Of a stretch of 64,000 nucleotides of DNA, positions 62,336 through 64,000 are shown in pieces; position 1 is the first letter of the stretch; each line of letters starts with the position of its first letter. Made by a program: the position numbers and the translations under genes. The notes under the pieces are model-generated. The model saw only the letters and a program-made list of their open reading frames with translations, was not told the DNA's origin and did no database searches. The DNA is from Nocardia sp. BMG51109 (lineage in GTDB: Bacteria; Actinomycetota; Actinomycetes; Mycobacteriales; Mycobacteriaceae), in the NCBI RefSeq assembly GCF_000526215.1, contig NZ_JAFQ01000004.1, positions 5,580,001 to 5,644,000 of the forward strand, read 5' to 3'.

Positions 62336-62667
62336 CGATTTACTCCTTGGGTCGGCGGCTCGTCAATCTTCGGTGCTGGCGGTGGTCGCCGAAGGACTCC
62401 TTCGTCCACCACTGACTGCGGAACGACCGGCGGTTCGGGTGGGGCCTTACGCGAGCCGACAGTTGGTGTCAGCTTGGCGTCGGCCTGTGTGCGTGCCGCC
62501 GTCGATGATGTTGGAAGGATAGATGAAGTGACCGTTAATGGCAACAGTTATTGCGATCAACTTTGTCCATACGAGAGTATTTATTGCGGTGGTGAGCAGC
62601 GGATTTCATCACCTGGCTGGACATGCGAGGCGCGGTTGGTTCGATAAGAATGGTAAGTTCAGCTGTC
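62336..62667. other. intergenic region upstream of the DMFase-like gene
   Basis: This 332-nt gap holds the promoter of the minus-strand DMFase-like operon. TTAATGGCAA at 62535-62544 matches one side of the operator at 30803-30822, but no full palindrome is present. No gene is supported. Confidence 0.4.
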
Positions 62668-63477
62668 CTATTGTTGTCCACTTTGGTTCGGGAGCCGTGT
62701 CGACGGGCGGTACCGCTTGGGTGGGGTTCGCGCTGACGATCTTGCGAAGTGGTTCGTTTGCGAGGTGGCTACGTGGCAGAGGCCGACGGACCCGAAGTCG
62801 ACACCGATGCAGCCTTTTGCCTTGCCGTTGCCGGGTGCGGCGCTCGGTGCGGTCAGGAATTGCTGTTGCCGAGCCAGCGGCTGGAATCGTTGTTCGGGAC
62901 GCATCAGATAGTTGGTGACCAGCGCGTCGGGCAGTGTGGCCTGTGAGGGCTGGTCGAGGGTGTGTTCTATGCTGTCGGCGGTGATCATGAAGGCTCGATC
63001 GGTGCCGTTTTCGTCCCGGGCGGCGAGGTAGAGCTGGACGTGGTGGAAGATGTCGCCGACGACAGCGATGATCGGCCGCGCCTGAGAGCGCGAGTAGATC
63101 AGGATGTGCGTGTAGCCGTAGAGGCCGCGCACGGCCAGTTCGCTGGTGTCGAGGGGGTCGACGAGGACGCACAGGTCGGGGTCGGTTTCGTCGCCGATGA
63201 CTTCGGGGTCGGCTTCTTCGGAGGCGTAGACGAAGGCTGGAATGTGTTCGACCAGTAGGTCTTTGTAGCGTTGGTGCATCCACAGGTCGTAGTCGGACAG
63301 GAAGTTGTCGGTGTGGCGCAGGTTCTCGTTTTCCGCGCGGCGGCCGGTGAGGGCGGCGTCGATCAGTCGTGGCCGGAGTTCGAGCATCATCCGACGTACG
63401 AGGCCGGCGATGTTCTGCGCGAGGTCGGGGATGGTGTTCGGTTCGGTCGCTGGCTGAACGCTTTCTTGGTGAGCCAT
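62668..63477 (-). CDS. inositol monophosphatase-family protein, C terminus truncated
   Basis: A 269-residue protein. FIG/IMPase-family features are FVYASEEADPE (first metal-binding Glu) near residue 75, CVLVDPLDTSELAVRG (D-P-x-D metal motif) near residue 95, and CIGVDFGSVGLCHVA near residue 225. Family members continue with a further 60-80 residues containing a WD-type motif; here the sequence turns into SQTNHFARSSARTPPKRYRP and ends. The C terminus has probably been lost by frameshift or deletion. It overlaps the end of the frameshifted gene before it. The substrate is unknown. Confidence 0.6.
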   Translation of the reverse strand: MAHQESVQPATEPNTIPDLAQNIAGLVRRMMLELRPRLIDAALTGRRAENENLRHTDNFLSDYDLWMHQRYKDLLVEHIPAFVYASEEADPEVIGDETDPDLCVLVDPLDTSELAVRGLYGYTHILIYSRSQARPIIAVVGDIFHHVQLYLAARDENGTDRAFMITADSIEHTLDQPSQATLPDALVTNYLMRPEQRFQPLARQQQFLTAPSAAPGNGKAKGCIGVDFGSVGLCHVATSQTNHFARSSARTPPKRYRPSTRLPNQSGQQ

Positions 63478-64000
63478 CGCAACTCCAGCGGGGGCTCGAT
63501 TCCGGGCGGGCTCCTTGTGGCAGCGATGAAGACGGCTTCGAGGTCGGCGGCGTGCATGATTTTCGCTCCGGTCAGGTCGTCGAAGCTTGTCACTCGCAGG
63601 TCGCGGCTCTTGGTCATGGCGCCGAACACGGCGAAGTACAGGTCTGCGGTCGGGTAGTGTTCGCGCACTCGGCAGGTGAGGTATCCGATGACGTCGGCGT
63701 GCTTGATCTCGAAATCGCAGATGAAGATGGTGGTGGCTGTTTCGGTGGCGGGGAAGAACGAGGCGTCGTCGAGGTCGATGCCGTCGCGGAATCTTGTTGC
63801 CGCGCAGGTAGCCGATCTTGCAGCGGGAGAAGCGGGACGACGCCAGGAAGCTGGCCATCACTAGACCGGCCTCGTTGACCCCGAAGCACACATCGACGTC
63901 GAGCCGTCGTCCGACATTCTTGATCTGCGCGGACAGCCGTTCCACGCCGTAGCCGAACGGTGGCCCAGGTCAGGTCCAACAGCTGCCCCGGACGAGGGTT
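63387..64000 (-). pseudogene. frameshifted gene, possibly phosphoribosyltransferase-like, running off the window
   Basis: On the minus strand one frame reads FGVNEAGLVMASFLASSRFS and RCKIGYLRGNK to about 63793, then a second frame continues FRDGIDLDDASFFPATETAT, TIFICDFEIKHADVIGYLTC and LYFAVFGAMTKSRDL. The pieces fit as one protein after a single frameshift; a second shift is likely near 63945. The alternating strand-helix pattern and the short IFICDFEI strand recall type I phosphoribosyltransferases, without a clear PRPP motif. The 5' end lies outside the window. Real decay and sequencing error cannot be told apart here. Confidence 0.45.

Overview
The window looks like chromosomal accessory DNA from a high-GC, mycolic-acid-type actinomycete, most likely Nocardia or a close relative. 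The pointers are the very high GC content, frequent GTG starts, starts placed 7-8 nt after a -10-like TACACT (leaderless style), a DUF574-type SAM methyltransferase, AraC regulators of the Nocardia type, a CGNR/ABATE zinc-finger regulator and actinobacterial IS481, IS3 and IS1380 remnants. The genus is inferred from gene families, not from a marker gene. No rRNA, tRNA or CRISPR array was found.

Left third (0-22 kb): two homologous AraC-type regulators (the first has lost its DNA-binding domain), a DUF574 methyltransferase, a secreted protein and a decayed IS481 transposase come first. At 7.1-15.9 kb lies a tightly coupled nine-gene biosynthetic operon: acyl carrier protein, DarB-like ketosynthase III, DarA-like dialkylresorcinol condensing enzyme, FAD aromatic hydroxylase, SCP2-like protein, FabF-type ketosynthase, DUF3237, DUF1702 and a UbiB/ABC1 kinase-like protein. 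The first three genes are the dar set known from dialkylresorcinol and flexirubin clusters of Gram-negative bacteria. The other six suggest further hydroxylation and handling of a lipophilic aromatic product. A large ATPase/LuxR regulator follows. Six copies of a ~75-bp intergenic repeat (GTAGGTATG...CTACCGATG...) occur only between 4.0 and 20.1 kb. Each lies on the coding strand upstream of a gene, including the biosynthetic operon and the regulator, and may define a local regulon.

Middle (22-54 kb): after a pentapeptide-repeat membrane protein and two inverted IS3 transposase ends comes a catabolic region that looks built around hydroxyproline and related amino acids. One module has a DapA-type lyase, two aldehyde dehydrogenases, a GMC oxidoreductase with a gluconate-dehydrogenase-subunit-3-like partner, a FadR-type regulator, a divergent proline-racemase-family enzyme and a second GntR regulator. 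Next come pyruvate carboxylase and a PucR regulator divergent from an operon of methylmalonate-semialdehyde dehydrogenase, class III aminotransferase, a short NAD-glutamate dehydrogenase and an SDR. A third module has an APC permease with both subunits of aconitase X (cis-3-hydroxyproline dehydratase type), followed by two SDRs and a LacI regulator. Together these would feed amino-acid carbon into 2-oxoglutarate or acetyl-CoA, with glutamate dehydrogenase and pyruvate carboxylase balancing nitrogen and carbon.

Right end (54-64 kb): two identical 125-bp copies of an IS1380 end flank a cassette of CGNR regulator, MFS exporter and epoxide hydrolase. Beyond it are an NCS1 permease of visibly lower GC and an N,N-dimethylformamidase-like protein, then a frameshifted gene and a C-terminally truncated inositol-monophosphatase-family gene running off the window edge.
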